Translations under genes and position numbers: made by a program
NCBI RefSeq assembly: GCF_001548375.1
Contig: NZ_AP017295.1
Span: 3,940,501-4,004,500 of the forward strand
Source: Nostoc sp. NIES-3756
GTDB lineage: Bacteria; Cyanobacteriota; Cyanobacteriia; Cyanobacteriales; Nostocaceae
Length of the DNA stretch: 64,000 bases
Direction of reading: 5' to 3'
Part shown: positions 9,711 through 18,363 of the stretch, piece after piece
Layout of the letters: each line of letters starts with the position of its first letter
Numbering within the stretch: the first letter of the stretch is position 1
Notes under the pieces: generated by a model
Database searches by the model: none
Seen by the model: the letters and a program-made list of their open reading frames with translations, nothing else
What the model was told of the DNA's origin: nothing

Positions 9711-10889
9711 CTAATAGACTTCGGACTGCACTCCAATCGGTGGAGCTACCTCATAGCCTGCCATAGGACAAATTTTATTTTTTAACTTCCAGTCCTTGAC
9801 TCCTGGTATCCACTCCACTAGACCTACACCGAACTCTATAATGTTCGAGCCTGCTGAGTTCCCCCCCAACTGACCAACGCCCTGCTTATTTGACGCAGCT
9901 GCAAGCGCTATCAAACTAGTCACGATTTTGTCAATTTCTGCCGGATTCTTTAAACTAGCAAGGTTGCAGACCTCTGTTAGGATGCGTTTCATCTCCTCTT
10001 TATCGCCTTGGTCTGCAATCTTTCGCAATTCACTAACCTTGGCGAGAATTTGCTCCTCACTGTCATTTGTGTAATTTACAACAAATAATTCCTTAGCCTG
10101 TATAACAAATTGGTTGTCTGCAGAATTCTTCACCTGTTTACTTAGAGCGGATGCTAGTGCTTGATCTCCTGCAAGATATTCGTCGGCATACTTGGCCTTG
10201 TTGCCATTTTTAACAAACTCCTCCACCACCTCCATAAATTCCTCTTTTGCCCGCCCTAAACTTGAAAGAAGCTCGCCTGCATTTGATGCGACATCCCTAC
10301 TTACGAATGAAGCTACTTTGTTCTCTGGCACAAAAGCTAATACAGCATTATTAGGAAACTGAGCGACCTCCTGTACAGCTATCTTGTCTACTGGATGAGG
10401 GTTTAGTAATGCCTGGAGGCTTGCATCACCATTTGCTTTTCTTTTGCACGGCGTTGGGAAGATCTGTCGGTTGTATCCTGACGCGAATATCCTAAGTGCG
10501 CCTGCCTGATTGGGAGCTAGTCGCACTTTCCTATTTAAGTTGATGCTGAAATGCCACCCATGAGTATAGTCGTCAAGAAGCCGACGCTCGCTACAGGCTG
10601 GAAGATAGGCATATCGGGTATAAGCCGCGTTATCCCCATCCTGATGGAGAAAGACAAGAATCTCGGATGTAGTGTCGTTTGTAATAGTTAGATTGTTTGA
10701 TTGGTGAGCCGACGCTGCTTGTGCAGCCGTCCCCGTGACGATCTCGCCTGTAATACAAGCCACTGCGATAGCAATAGATTTCACTGCTTTGAGTGCTTTA
10801 CTTTTTCTGTTCCTAAAAGCACTGAGTTCAGAGGATGAATTTAATTCTTCGTAATGAGCAGCAACGTGAATATAAGCTAATGCTTCCAT
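9711..10889 (-). CDS. Putative exported protein of unknown function with MEALAY N-terminal tag
   Basis: A 392-residue protein of no recognised family. It begins MEALAYIHVAAHYEE, followed by a basic stretch (RNRKSKALKAVK) and a hydrophobic helix ending GTAAQAASA, which reads as a signal peptide carrying an extra N-terminal segment of about 27 residues. Related MEAL-type starts occur before signal-like segments in other Nostoc proteins, as far as I recall. The mature part starts with a strand-rich section (NLTITNDTTSEILVFLHQDG) and later becomes helical and charged (about 215-320). It has two cysteines near 115 and 150 (LPACSE, TPCKRK). It converges on the caspase genes across a strong hairpin. 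Whether it belongs functionally with them is unknown. Confidence 0.7.
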   Translation of the reverse strand: MEALAYIHVAAHYEELNSSSELSAFRNRKSKALKAVKSIAIAVACITGEIVTGTAAQAASAHQSNNLTITNDTTSEILVFLHQDGDNAAYTRYAYLPACSERRLLDDYTHGWHFSINLNRKVRLAPNQAGALRIFASGYNRQIFPTPCKRKANGDASLQALLNPHPVDKIAVQEVAQFPNNAVLAFVPENKVASFVSRDVASNAGELLSSLGRAKEEFMEVVEEFVKNGNKAKYADEYLAGDQALASALSKQVKNSADNQFVIQAKELFVVNYTNDSEEQILAKVSELRKIADQGDKEEMKRILTEVCNLASLKNPAEIDKIVTSLIALAAASNKQGVGQLGGNSAGSNIIEFGVGLVEWIPGVKDWKLKNKICPMAGYEVAPPIGVQSEVY

Positions 10890-11896
10890 GAGAAATACAA
10901 CCTTATAAGAATACGAAAGAACATCAAAAATTTACCAAGTCCGTCTTCAGTAGGACTGGAATTAAATAGGAAAAGTGGCAAGGCTAGTGCATTTATATTT
11001 GTTATCTTTCAATTAAGCCATAGTTATCAACTAGTAATTAATAGATCCAAAAGCTTTTCAGCAGTTGGGTTTTTCCAGTCAATAAAAATCAATTAGCCCG
11101 TATGGATTTGCATTTTTTTAACTTGGTTTGTTCTAATAAAACCTGCCTTATATACACTCATGAAAAACATAAGTAGCATTTTTATGCTCCTTCAGATATG
11201 TGCAATACTGATATACATCGGTACTATTTTTATGGGCTTTATTTGTGCAAAACTAAAAATTTACAGAACCCAAATGATTCGGAACAGTATTTAAGTGCAT
11301 ATTAGCACTACCAATAAATTTACGATAGTAGTTAAGCATAATAAAATCTAAATTTTTTAACCTAATACGTACTAGTTTTTACTTAGCATTGATCCTAGAT
11401 TTTACAAATAAATATTTGTCTCCTACTAAATATAAATAATCGTTTACATTACTACCTACTTTTGGCTTTAAAATTTTCTTTTAACAGCATTTAATTAAAG
11501 AACCCCCACATCAGCACTAGTCTTTCACCAATCCCCGATATCTGCAATATCCAAAAGTTCCCTAAAAGTTCCCATGATGTTCACCTACCTCTGCATTTGC
11601 AAAACTAAAGACTTACGATAGTTATTCTGAGCCTAAAAAATCGGTTTAACTTTGTCACTAGCTTAATGTTGGGTTCTAAACCTATCAAAATGTGAGGTAC
11701 AAAAGATATAACTAGAGTCTGACATTACCCCGATTTTTCTAGAATTGTCACACAGGCACAGTTTGCGTAGTTTCTCGTACTTACACAAGGCAAGTTTAGC
11801 AAGTTAATTCCAACTTAAGGCTTAGATAAACACAGCAGAGCGATCGCCCTTGCTCCAGAACTCCAGCGCGATAATAGCCTGCTGATAATCCTTGCC
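10890..11896. other. AT-rich gene-poor stretch of about 1 kb
   Basis: No convincing gene apart from one possible 44-codon membrane peptide (11160-11294). Loosely repeated phrases occur: TGCAAAACTAAA followed by ACTTACGATAG-like or ATTTACAG-like sequence near 11246 and 11599, and TTACGATAGTAG near 11329. These suggest decayed duplicated leader or promoter DNA. It separates the caspase module from gene debris on its right. Confidence 0.5.
11160..11294 (+). CDS. Possible 44-residue single-pass membrane peptide
   Basis: ATG at 11160 opens a 44-codon frame. Its middle is one hydrophobic helix (IFMLLQICAILIYIGTIFMG), flanked by Lys/Arg-rich ends (KLKIYRTQMIR). No clear ribosome binding site precedes it and the surroundings are AT-rich, so a chance frame is quite possible. 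If real, it would be a small membrane peptide of toxin-like build. Nothing next to it indicates a partner. Confidence 0.2.
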   Translation: MKNISSIFMLLQICAILIYIGTIFMGFICAKLKIYRTQMIRNSI

Positions 11897-12127
11897 TCAG
11901 CCGCTAGTTTGTGACTCCAGCACACTCAACACCTTTTCCTCCAGCACCGTCAAATAAGCCCGCCTCAACTTCCCCAACGACTCCTCAAGCTCACTGGAGT
12001 ACACCCGTAAAATGCGATCGCATTTTACCTGCATCTGCTCACACTCAGCAGGCAGATAATCGAAAGACTTCAGGTGCTTTAGCCCAACTGTCAATTCTGC
12101 ATCCCAAGTTGGGGTAAAAGTAGCCAA
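11897..12127 (-). CDS. Small hypothetical protein
   Basis: A 76-residue frame, MATFTPTWDAELT at the start and VLEEKVLSVLESQTSG at the end. Two amphipathic helices (LKHLKSFDYLP; SSELEESLGKLRRAYLTVLEEK) give a protein-like pattern. A perfect 22-bp palindrome centred on HIP1 lies inside the frame at 12007-12028 and encodes the region around KCDRILR. It lies head-to-head with a broken methyltransferase gene. I do not recognise the family. A real but orphaned small gene or a fragment are both possible. Confidence 0.4.
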   Translation of the reverse strand: MATFTPTWDAELTVGLKHLKSFDYLPAECEQMQVKCDRILRVYSSELEESLGKLRRAYLTVLEEKVLSVLESQTSG

Positions 12128-12192
12128 GACACTGTTGGCGAAATATTGCTTAACATTAAAAAGTGATAAAAACCAATCAATCTGGAGAAATT

Positions 12193-12770
12193 GTGAGTGA
12201 CTTCTTGCAGCAGTTTTGGCACCAATCAGAAAAGGATGGAATAGTCAAAGCCAGGGTCAGTTAAAGGGAGGCTCAATATCCTTGCCCCAGGCTCGGAAAC
12301 GTTTATTTCTAGTAGCTTGTGGGGATGTAGCACTGATGCTACCACCCACATCTGGTCAAGTTGGATGGTACTCTGCGTTCACGAAGTGTGCCGAAGGTAT
12401 AGCTCATCTCATTCCCACAATGACCAACTCTCAACTTCTCCCCAAACAGCAACAAGCCGTAGAACAATTTCTAGCAGCGAATGAACCCACACCGCTTTTG
12501 ATTGAACGGGTTGGTGGACGTAAATTACCTAAATACAGGCCAGGTCATCTGCCAGCTAACACCATACTGCGATGGAGCAAGCGCCCAGCGTAGCTGATCG
12601 CATTTCACCGACCACAAGGGTTGCAACCGCAATAAATTCGCTGACATCTGGCTAAGAGATGGCACTGTCAAATCTCTGTCTATTGAGGCAGCAGCAATCT
12701 TACAAGGATTTCCGTCTTGGTATGAGTTCCCGCCCGAAGCTGGTACGGCTGGCTCAATCATTGGCTATTC
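12193..12770 (+). pseudogene. Remnant of a DNA cytosine-5 methyltransferase
   Basis: Coding sense is spread over all three frames with several stops. An opening GTG frame (SDFLQQFWHQSEKDGIVKA) ends at a stop near 12262. Then come KLPKYRPGHLPANTILRWS and, in another frame, LRDGTVKSLSIEAAAILQGF followed by PSWYEFPPE and AGSIIGYSV. The last three match the C-terminal end of C5 DNA methyltransferases, where a Leu-Gln-Gly-Phe-Pro motif precedes an Ile-Gly-Asn-Ala-Val-type motif (here IGYSV). No PCQ catalytic loop is present, so the gene is dead. A segment near 12372-12397 (GCGTTCACGAAGTGTGCCG) resembles a dispersed Nostoc repeat and may have helped break it. The family call rests on short motifs. 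Confidence 0.5.
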
Positions 12771-12775
12771 TGTAA

Positions 12776-13069
12776 ATTGTACAAGGTGCGAGGACGAATC
12801 ACCCTGCAACTTTCCCGACTCAAGTTTTGGAACTCATTGGGAAATGCCATGATGCTGGTTTTCCTGTGGTGTGCGATGGCGTTCCGCCCACCGTAGGTGA
12901 TCGTTTACCTTGCGGTTACTACCAAGTGTCTCTGCATGGTGAGGATTTGGGGGTATGGTCTGAACTTGGGTTACAGGGAGTGCTGTCGCAGTTATGCCAT
13001 GAGTTTTACCGTGCGCGACTTGTGGAGTCGTTGGACAGTATGTTTCTCAGGCAAGGGGTGAGCATTTGA
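12776..13069 (+). pseudogene. Gene fragment, copy 1 of a pair flanking the ABC genes
   Basis: Open from 12776, directly after an in-frame stop, with no standard start until a TTG at 12827. The protein reads IVQGARTNHPATFPTQVLEL, then FPVVCDGVPPTVGDR, YYQVSLHGEDLGVWSELG and HEFYRARL. It aligns along its length with the frame at 17380-17748. Upstream it is joined abruptly to the methyltransferase remnant. No family recognised. It reads like the C-terminal part of a larger protein. Confidence 0.5.
12869..12903 (+). repeat. 35-base core identical to 17527-17561
   Basis: These 35 bases, containing GCGATGGCGTTCCGCCCACC, are identical in the two flanking gene fragments, while the sequence on either side has clearly diverged. 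The core encodes VCDGVPPTVGDR. Its ends GCGATGG and GTGATCG are HIP1-like, which fits a dispersed cyanobacterial repeat. Confidence 0.6.
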
Positions 13070-13086
13070 GTTTAATTAACAACAGT

Positions 13087-14838
13087 TTAAGCTTGGTCTT
13101 GCATATTAACTAGCTTGGCGTAATAACCATCCTGGGCAATTAGTTCGTTATGGTTGCCAGCCTCCACGATACGCCCTTGCTCAAGTACGTATATCCTATC
13201 TACATAACGTGTTGCCAATATCCGATGAGAAACTAATACTGTAGTCAGCCCATTCCTAATCTCTCGCAATTGGGAGAGAATCAAGGCCTCAGTTTTGGTA
13301 TCTAATGCAGAAAAGCAGTCATCCAACAGCAAGATGGGGGTTTGGCGAATCAGCCCGCGAGCTAGGCTAGTTCTTTGCTTCTGCCCACCTGATAAAGTTA
13401 CCCCACGCTCACCAATCAATGTGGATAAACCTGCACTAAATTTATTAATTGTTGCTTCAATCTGTGCATATCGGGCAGCCTGCCAAATAGATTCGGGCGG
13501 TCGATTAGGTTGATCGAATGAGATGTTATCTGAAATTGGTGCAGCAAACAGAAAAGTATCTTGAGGAACAAATGACAGGTTTTGGCGCAGATGTCTCAAC
13601 CCAATGTCTCGTAAATATTGCCCATCCACTTTGATTTGTCCATTATTAGGCTCTAATTGTCTAGCCAGCAAACGCAACAAGGTAGATTTACCAGAGCCTA
13701 CACGACCGATGATGGCAATCATTTCACCAGGGCTAATATCCAGGGATATCTGCTCTAGAACCAGACGTGATGGCTCTCCAGCACTAACTGGGTAACTATA
13801 TGACAGATTTTCAACTGTGATTTGGCCATTGATAGGTTGGGCTGATAAGCTGGCCGGAGCATCTTGAATCTCTGGCTTTTGATTCAAAATATCAAATACT
13901 CTGGTTGCAGCTGTACTTGCATTGAGCAAAGCATACACAACAAAACTGCTGTCCTTGATCACCCCCAAAATCATTGCTAAATAAAATATGAAAGCTGTCA
14001 GCGTGCCGACACTCATTTGCCCTGTCAATACTTGGCTACCACCTACACCAGCAACGATTAAGGTCATCAAACCACTACCCAACACAATGGAAGCAGTGAG
14101 AATAGCATTCAAATTGATCAACTTTTGATGAGCTAGCGCATAACCATTTGACACGCCTGTAAAATGAATAATCTCACGCTCTTCCTGGGCATGAGACTGA
14201 ATGGTACGGATACCCTTGAGGTTTTGCTGTACTGTTTCTGTCAACTTACCAAAACCCGCTTGTACCTGGGCCGATGCCAGCAATATACGCCCGGCTAAAT
14301 ACCAGCCGTTAACAACTATTACTAGTAGCAAAGGAAGGAGCAACAATGTCAACTGGAGCGACTGTTGTAACATAAAAATTGGCGCAATCAACGCCACACC
14401 AATCAGGCTCACGAGTCGATGCACAGCAGAGCGGAAAAAGCGGCGGATTGATTCCATGTCATTAGTCGCTCGTGCAATCAAGTCACCCAAATGGTACTTT
14501 GCATAGAAGCCATGACCAAGGGTTTGTAAGTGTGCATAGAATGCTTGCCGTAAATCATAAGATATATAAATTGAAATCAGCGCATTTTTGCGACGACCAA
14601 AATGCAGGATGGCAAAGCGCACAACTGTTAAACTAAGTATCGCCAGAGTCGGAAAGAAAATATTACCATCCTGTTTTGAAATCAAATCAATACCAATTTT
14701 CAAATAAATAGGAATGGCAGATTCAATAACATGAACACTCAAAAGGGCTATTACTGCTATTAACCACTGAAAACAATAAGGCTTAAAGTAGTGAAACAGT
14801 TGTTGTAACGCTGTTAAAGTACGTATGTCTGATTTCAT
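13087..14838 (-). CDS. ABC exporter half-transporter, degenerate-site subunit
   Basis: A 583-residue type I ABC exporter subunit in the inner membrane: six-helix membrane domain (about 1-320) then the ATPase. Walker A is GRVGSGKST near 382, the signature is the canonical LSGGQ, and Walker B reads ILLLDDCFSALD near 506, so the usual catalytic Glu is Asp. The H-loop is VSHR. Family knowledge (BmrC/BmrD and TM287/288 heterodimers): an Asp here marks the partner that contributes Walker motifs to the inactive ATP site. It follows a second half-transporter on the same strand after a 220-bp spacer, and the two very likely form one pump. The substrate (drug, lipid or peptide) cannot be told from sequence. 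Confidence 0.9.
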   Translation of the reverse strand: MKSDIRTLTALQQLFHYFKPYCFQWLIAVIALLSVHVIESAIPIYLKIGIDLISKQDGNIFFPTLAILSLTVVRFAILHFGRRKNALISIYISYDLRQAFYAHLQTLGHGFYAKYHLGDLIARATNDMESIRRFFRSAVHRLVSLIGVALIAPIFMLQQSLQLTLLLLPLLLVIVVNGWYLAGRILLASAQVQAGFGKLTETVQQNLKGIRTIQSHAQEEREIIHFTGVSNGYALAHQKLINLNAILTASIVLGSGLMTLIVAGVGGSQVLTGQMSVGTLTAFIFYLAMILGVIKDSSFVVYALLNASTAATRVFDILNQKPEIQDAPASLSAQPINGQITVENLSYSYPVSAGEPSRLVLEQISLDISPGEMIAIIGRVGSGKSTLLRLLARQLEPNNGQIKVDGQYLRDIGLRHLRQNLSFVPQDTFLFAAPISDNISFDQPNRPPESIWQAARYAQIEATINKFSAGLSTLIGERGVTLSGGQKQRTSLARGLIRQTPILLLDDCFSALDTKTEALILSQLREIRNGLTTVLVSHRILATRYVDRIYVLEQGRIVEAGNHNELIAQDGYYAKLVNMQDQA

Positions 14839-15058
14839 TTTTACTCGGTCAGCTATAATCAGTTTAATCTGGCTATATAGAGAAATATCTGGATTAGGTA
14901 AAAGAATTATTTTTTATAATTACTAAATCATAGTAATTTACATTTAATAAGACTTACATCTGGAGATTATCAATAAAATAAAGTTAGCAATTCAGTTTAG
15001 TTGAAATTAAATTTTTGTCCAAATGTATTTTTGATAAGCCGCTTTAATATTAGACATC

Positions 15059-16957
15059 TCAACTTAGGCGAGATGATGTGTTTTCACGTTTATCTTTGTA
15101 CAATTGCGCTTCATAAAGAGTTTTATAAAACCCATTACTAAGCATTAATTCCTTGTGATTTCCTAATTCCACTAGTTGACCATGATTTAGAACTACAATG
15201 CGGTCTACTCGGCGAATAGTCTGTAATCTGTGAGCAATGATAATAGAAGTTCTGTTGGCTGTTACTTTCTCCAAAGCGGCTTGTATAGCCGCTTCGGTTT
15301 CCGGATCAATACTAGCAGTGGCTTCATCCAGAATAAGAATTTCAGGATTTAGGGCAATGACACGAGTAAACGCTAATAACTGGCGTTGTCCTTGCGATAG
15401 ATTTTGGCCACGGTCTTCCAATACTGTATCAAAACCTAGTGGTAAGGCTTCAATGAAATCTAGGGACTGTATCACTTTAGCGGCTTGTCGGGCATCTTCC
15501 AGTGTAATATTTGGATTACCCAAGGCGATGTTTTCATAGATAGTACCAGGGAACAGATGAAAGTCTTGAAAGATGATTCCTACACGTCTACGGATTTGTG
15601 CTGGATCTATCTGCATGATGTCGATGCCATCTATGAATAAGCTATTTTCAGGCACATCGTAGAAACGACAGATGAGCCGCGTCAATGTTGTCTTGCCAGA
15701 ACCAGTGGGCCCGACGATGGCAATGTTTTCTCCTGGTGCTACACAGAGGCTGAAGTGACGAATAACTGTTTTGCCGTTTTCATAACAAAAATCCAGATCG
15801 CGAAACTCAATTCGACCTTGCAAACCTTCAGGTAAAGGTATAGGTTGCAACGGTACTGACAAAGATTCGTTCCAGTCCAACAGCCTGAATATGCGTTCAC
15901 AGGTTGCCGCCGCTCGGAACACTGCATTTGCTTGATCCCCTAAAGCCACAATCGGACGGAACAACATATCGCTAAATTGCAAGAACAATACCACCGATCC
16001 CAAGGTAGTAGTTTGGTTAAGTACGTGTTGTCCGCCTAACCACAGAATACTAGCGATCGCTAAATAGGATATGTTGTCGATGATCGGATTGTATACAGTC
16101 TCTGCCATGATAGCTTTAGTCTCGGCTACCCGATTGGCTTGGTTAATAGCGGCGTACTGTTGAAAGCTCAGTGCTTCTCTACCCGACATCTGCACAATTT
16201 CAATCCCTGATAAGTGTTCGTGCAAATGCTCGTTAAGACGCGATAAGGTGGCACGAATGACCTGATAAATCGAACTAGAATAACGTCTGAAAATGACGAT
16301 TACACCCGCCACAAACAACATAAAGGGCGATAGCTTTAATGTAAGGATTGCATCCACAGACAACATTACGCTTGCAGCAACAACCAATGGAATCAACTCT
16401 CCAGCCAACGCACCGACACCAGTCAACAGTTCGGATAAACTCTCGATGTCGTTGGTAATCCGGGTCAATACCTGCCCAACCATAACCCGATCATAAAAAG
16501 CCGATGGCAAATGCTCGACATGGGCAAACAAATCGCGGCGCAAGTCGCTCAGTCCCAGCAGTGCCGCATAAGACAACTGAGAGCGGAAGGCATACCCAAA
16601 ACCAGACCACAGCAGTACCCAAAGTAAACCAACAAGAACAGCAGCAATTATTTGTTCGGTGTTTAGTGTGGTTGATAACCATTGGATTAATATTATTTGC
16701 CCATAATCTGGTATATCAGTTCGGTAATTGTGCATTAAAATACCATCCACTACTACCCGGCTAATTACAACTGGTACTAATACAGCAGATGTGGCTGAGA
16801 GTATTGCAAACAACAGTGCTAAAGCAATCCGCCATCGGTACGGAGCCATCCAGTGCCGCAGTCGCCAGACACTACTGACGAAGGAGTTACGTTTATCGAT
16901 TGAGCCTTTAAAGGGGTCAAGCCGACCAAGAGTTTTAGAGGTCTTTGATGATGTCAT
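15059..16957 (-). CDS. ABC exporter half-transporter, catalytic-Glu subunit
   Basis: A 632-residue type I ABC exporter subunit. An N-terminal extension of about 35 residues is followed by six membrane helices, with large soluble parts between them. The ATPase has Walker A GPTGSGKTT near 422, a changed signature LSQGQ, a canonical Walker B ILILDEATASID near 541 with catalytic Glu, and H-loop AHR. The intact Glu together with the altered signature complements the neighbouring subunit, as expected of heterodimeric exporters of the BmrD/TM288 class. Transcription would run from here into the 583-residue partner. The 220-bp spacer is AT-rich, so a second promoter is possible. Confidence 0.9.
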   Translation of the reverse strand: MTSSKTSKTLGRLDPFKGSIDKRNSFVSSVWRLRHWMAPYRWRIALALLFAILSATSAVLVPVVISRVVVDGILMHNYRTDIPDYGQIILIQWLSTTLNTEQIIAAVLVGLLWVLLWSGFGYAFRSQLSYAALLGLSDLRRDLFAHVEHLPSAFYDRVMVGQVLTRITNDIESLSELLTGVGALAGELIPLVVAASVMLSVDAILTLKLSPFMLFVAGVIVIFRRYSSSIYQVIRATLSRLNEHLHEHLSGIEIVQMSGREALSFQQYAAINQANRVAETKAIMAETVYNPIIDNISYLAIASILWLGGQHVLNQTTTLGSVVLFLQFSDMLFRPIVALGDQANAVFRAAATCERIFRLLDWNESLSVPLQPIPLPEGLQGRIEFRDLDFCYENGKTVIRHFSLCVAPGENIAIVGPTGSGKTTLTRLICRFYDVPENSLFIDGIDIMQIDPAQIRRRVGIIFQDFHLFPGTIYENIALGNPNITLEDARQAAKVIQSLDFIEALPLGFDTVLEDRGQNLSQGQRQLLAFTRVIALNPEILILDEATASIDPETEAAIQAALEKVTANRTSIIIAHRLQTIRRVDRIVVLNHGQLVELGNHKELMLSNGFYKTLYEAQLYKDKRENTSSRLS

Positions 16958-17379
16958 AGTTTGATCCCCCAGGGCTTAGGCATTAACAAATTAGATTAGT
17001 TTTCTGTATATATTTGTGACTGCTTTACAGGTTGTTTTTAGTTGTGGCAAAGTTAGTTTTTCGCTAGGTCATGTAATTATTGGTTTTTTGATGTATTTGC
17101 TACTGGAACACTCTGTAAATTTCCGGTCTTTTTGATTCAAGATTAAGGTGACTATTTTACTTCTTCTATTTCCTACTGCTTGTTTTAGTTACTGGAACCA
17201 CTTTTTAAAAAAGTACTGTTAGTTGGTCAAGTTAGTGTATTTTAAAGAAGCTCAATATTCTCATAAACTAGAGTAAAAAGCAAGCATAAAAATATATAGC
17301 AATTCTTGCTATAAGAATGTTGCTTTGAACCGCGTCGGCAGTTTTTCCACAGACATCAAGTAGGGAAGTCATACAATAG
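16958..17379. other. Divergent AT-rich spacer upstream of the ABC pair
   Basis: No gene seen. It should hold the promoter of the minus-strand ABC genes. The sequence is rich in T and A tracts. I see no clear operator or repeat. Confidence 0.5.
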
Positions 17380-17748
17380 TACCTGAGCGAGTTTTGGGGT
17401 AGTGGAATTGGGACATCTCGTCCACAGCCGAAAATTGTACAAGGTGGAAAAACTAATTATCCAAGTACATTCCCCACACAGATTTTGGTACTCATCGACA
17501 AATGCCACTCGTCGGGTTTTCCGGTTGTGTGCGATGGCGTTCCGCCCACCGTAGGTGATCGCACTCCCTGCTGGTACTACCAAGTATCGCTGCACGGTGA
17601 AGATTTAGGGATCTGGTCAGAACTGGGGGTTTTAAGTGTTCTGTCTGGACTGCAACATGAGTTTTATCGTCCGCGCCTTGTACCATTCTTGACTGCGGTG
17701 GCAACTTCTGAAGTTGCAGAAGTACAACAGGAGACTGTGCTTGGATAA
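17380..17748 (+). pseudogene. Gene fragment, copy 2 of the pair flanking the ABC genes
   Basis: Open from 17380, after a TAG. The first ATG-like start in frame is a TTG at 17485, well inside the conserved part. It reads YLSEFWGSGIGTSRPQPKIV, then QGGKTNYPSTFPTQILVLID, FPVVCDGVPPTVGDR, YYQVSLHGEDLGIWSELG and HEFYRPRL, ending TVLG. Similarity to copy 1 starts at the IVQG stretch (about 12773 and 17430) and fades after EFYRxRL. Both copies lie on the plus strand while the ABC genes between them are on the minus strand. Function unknown. The lack of a proper start suggests a truncated gene. Confidence 0.5.
17527..17561 (+). repeat. 35-base core identical to 12869-12903
   Basis: Second copy of the perfectly conserved core described at 12869. 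It lies in the same reading frame of the homologous fragment and is followed by a divergent GCACTCC. Confidence 0.6.
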
Positions 17749-18363
17749 CAAGCAGCCGCACTTTATTGAACGGGTGAGGGGAGATAGGTGGTGTGTCTGC
17801 TTTTTTAGACTCAAGGCGGAGTATTTAGAGGATACGAAGGTTGAGCAGTTGAGTTTGATTTAAAAATAAGTTGCAATGTCCTAAACAAGTAGAATCTATG
17901 TATAAATTACTGAAGGAATATTTTCACGCTATACCAGTTAAATCTGATGAAATTACGATTTACTTATTTCAGATTTGCCACAACATCATTGGTAAACCTG
18001 CAATGAAAGACGCTATGCTCGTCCAAAGAGTAAAGCGTTCAATATTTGCCTCATCTAGAGCAAGACTCATCTGATGAAGTGCTGATAGTAATGCAACTAA
18101 TAATACAGAGAAAAATATAAAATATTTTAAAAAAAGCATACTACTTTGCACTTCCAAGAATAAAAATATAATGTTTTTTTAACAGGACTTGATATGCTTT
18201 TTTGTTGCTTATTTAGCACTTTGAAGTTAGAATTTTAAAAAATAAGTAAATAACTTTTATATAAATTCACTCTGAAGGAGTGACAAAGAAGCTACAAAGC
18301 TGACTGGATAAGAGACATAGCACGTAGACCCTTCCGAAAATAAGGTAGTCTATTGGGCTTTAA
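17749..18363. other. Spacer with one possible tiny membrane gene
   Basis: Apart from a possible 56-codon minus-strand frame (17969-18139) nothing convincing is seen. Around 18325-18352 an imperfect hairpin can be drawn (AGACCCTTCC paired with AAGGTAGTCT). It could be RNA structure or remnant DNA just upstream of the truncated gene. Confidence 0.4.
17969..18139 (-). CDS. Possible small two-helix membrane protein
   Basis: ATG at 18139 is preceded by GGAAG about 10 bases away. The 56 residues contain two hydrophobic helices (LFLKYFIFFSVLLVALLSAL and WTSIASFIAGLPMMLWQI) separated by a charged linker (LDEANIERF). The composition and ribosome site favour a real gene. No family is recognised and no neighbour suggests a role. 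A longer form from a TTG at 18157 is less likely. Confidence 0.4.
   Translation of the reverse strand: MLFLKYFIFFSVLLVALLSALHQMSLALDEANIERFTLWTSIASFIAGLPMMLWQI

Noticed and set aside
12216..12593. 125-codon frame in the methyltransferase remnant taken as a gene
   Set aside because: It switches between unrelated frames of the remnant. Only short parts look like protein and the start is not supported.
18325..18352. Considered as a small structured RNA or element guide RNA
   Set aside because: Only an imperfect 8-9 bp stem can be drawn and no associated nuclease or transposase gene is nearby.
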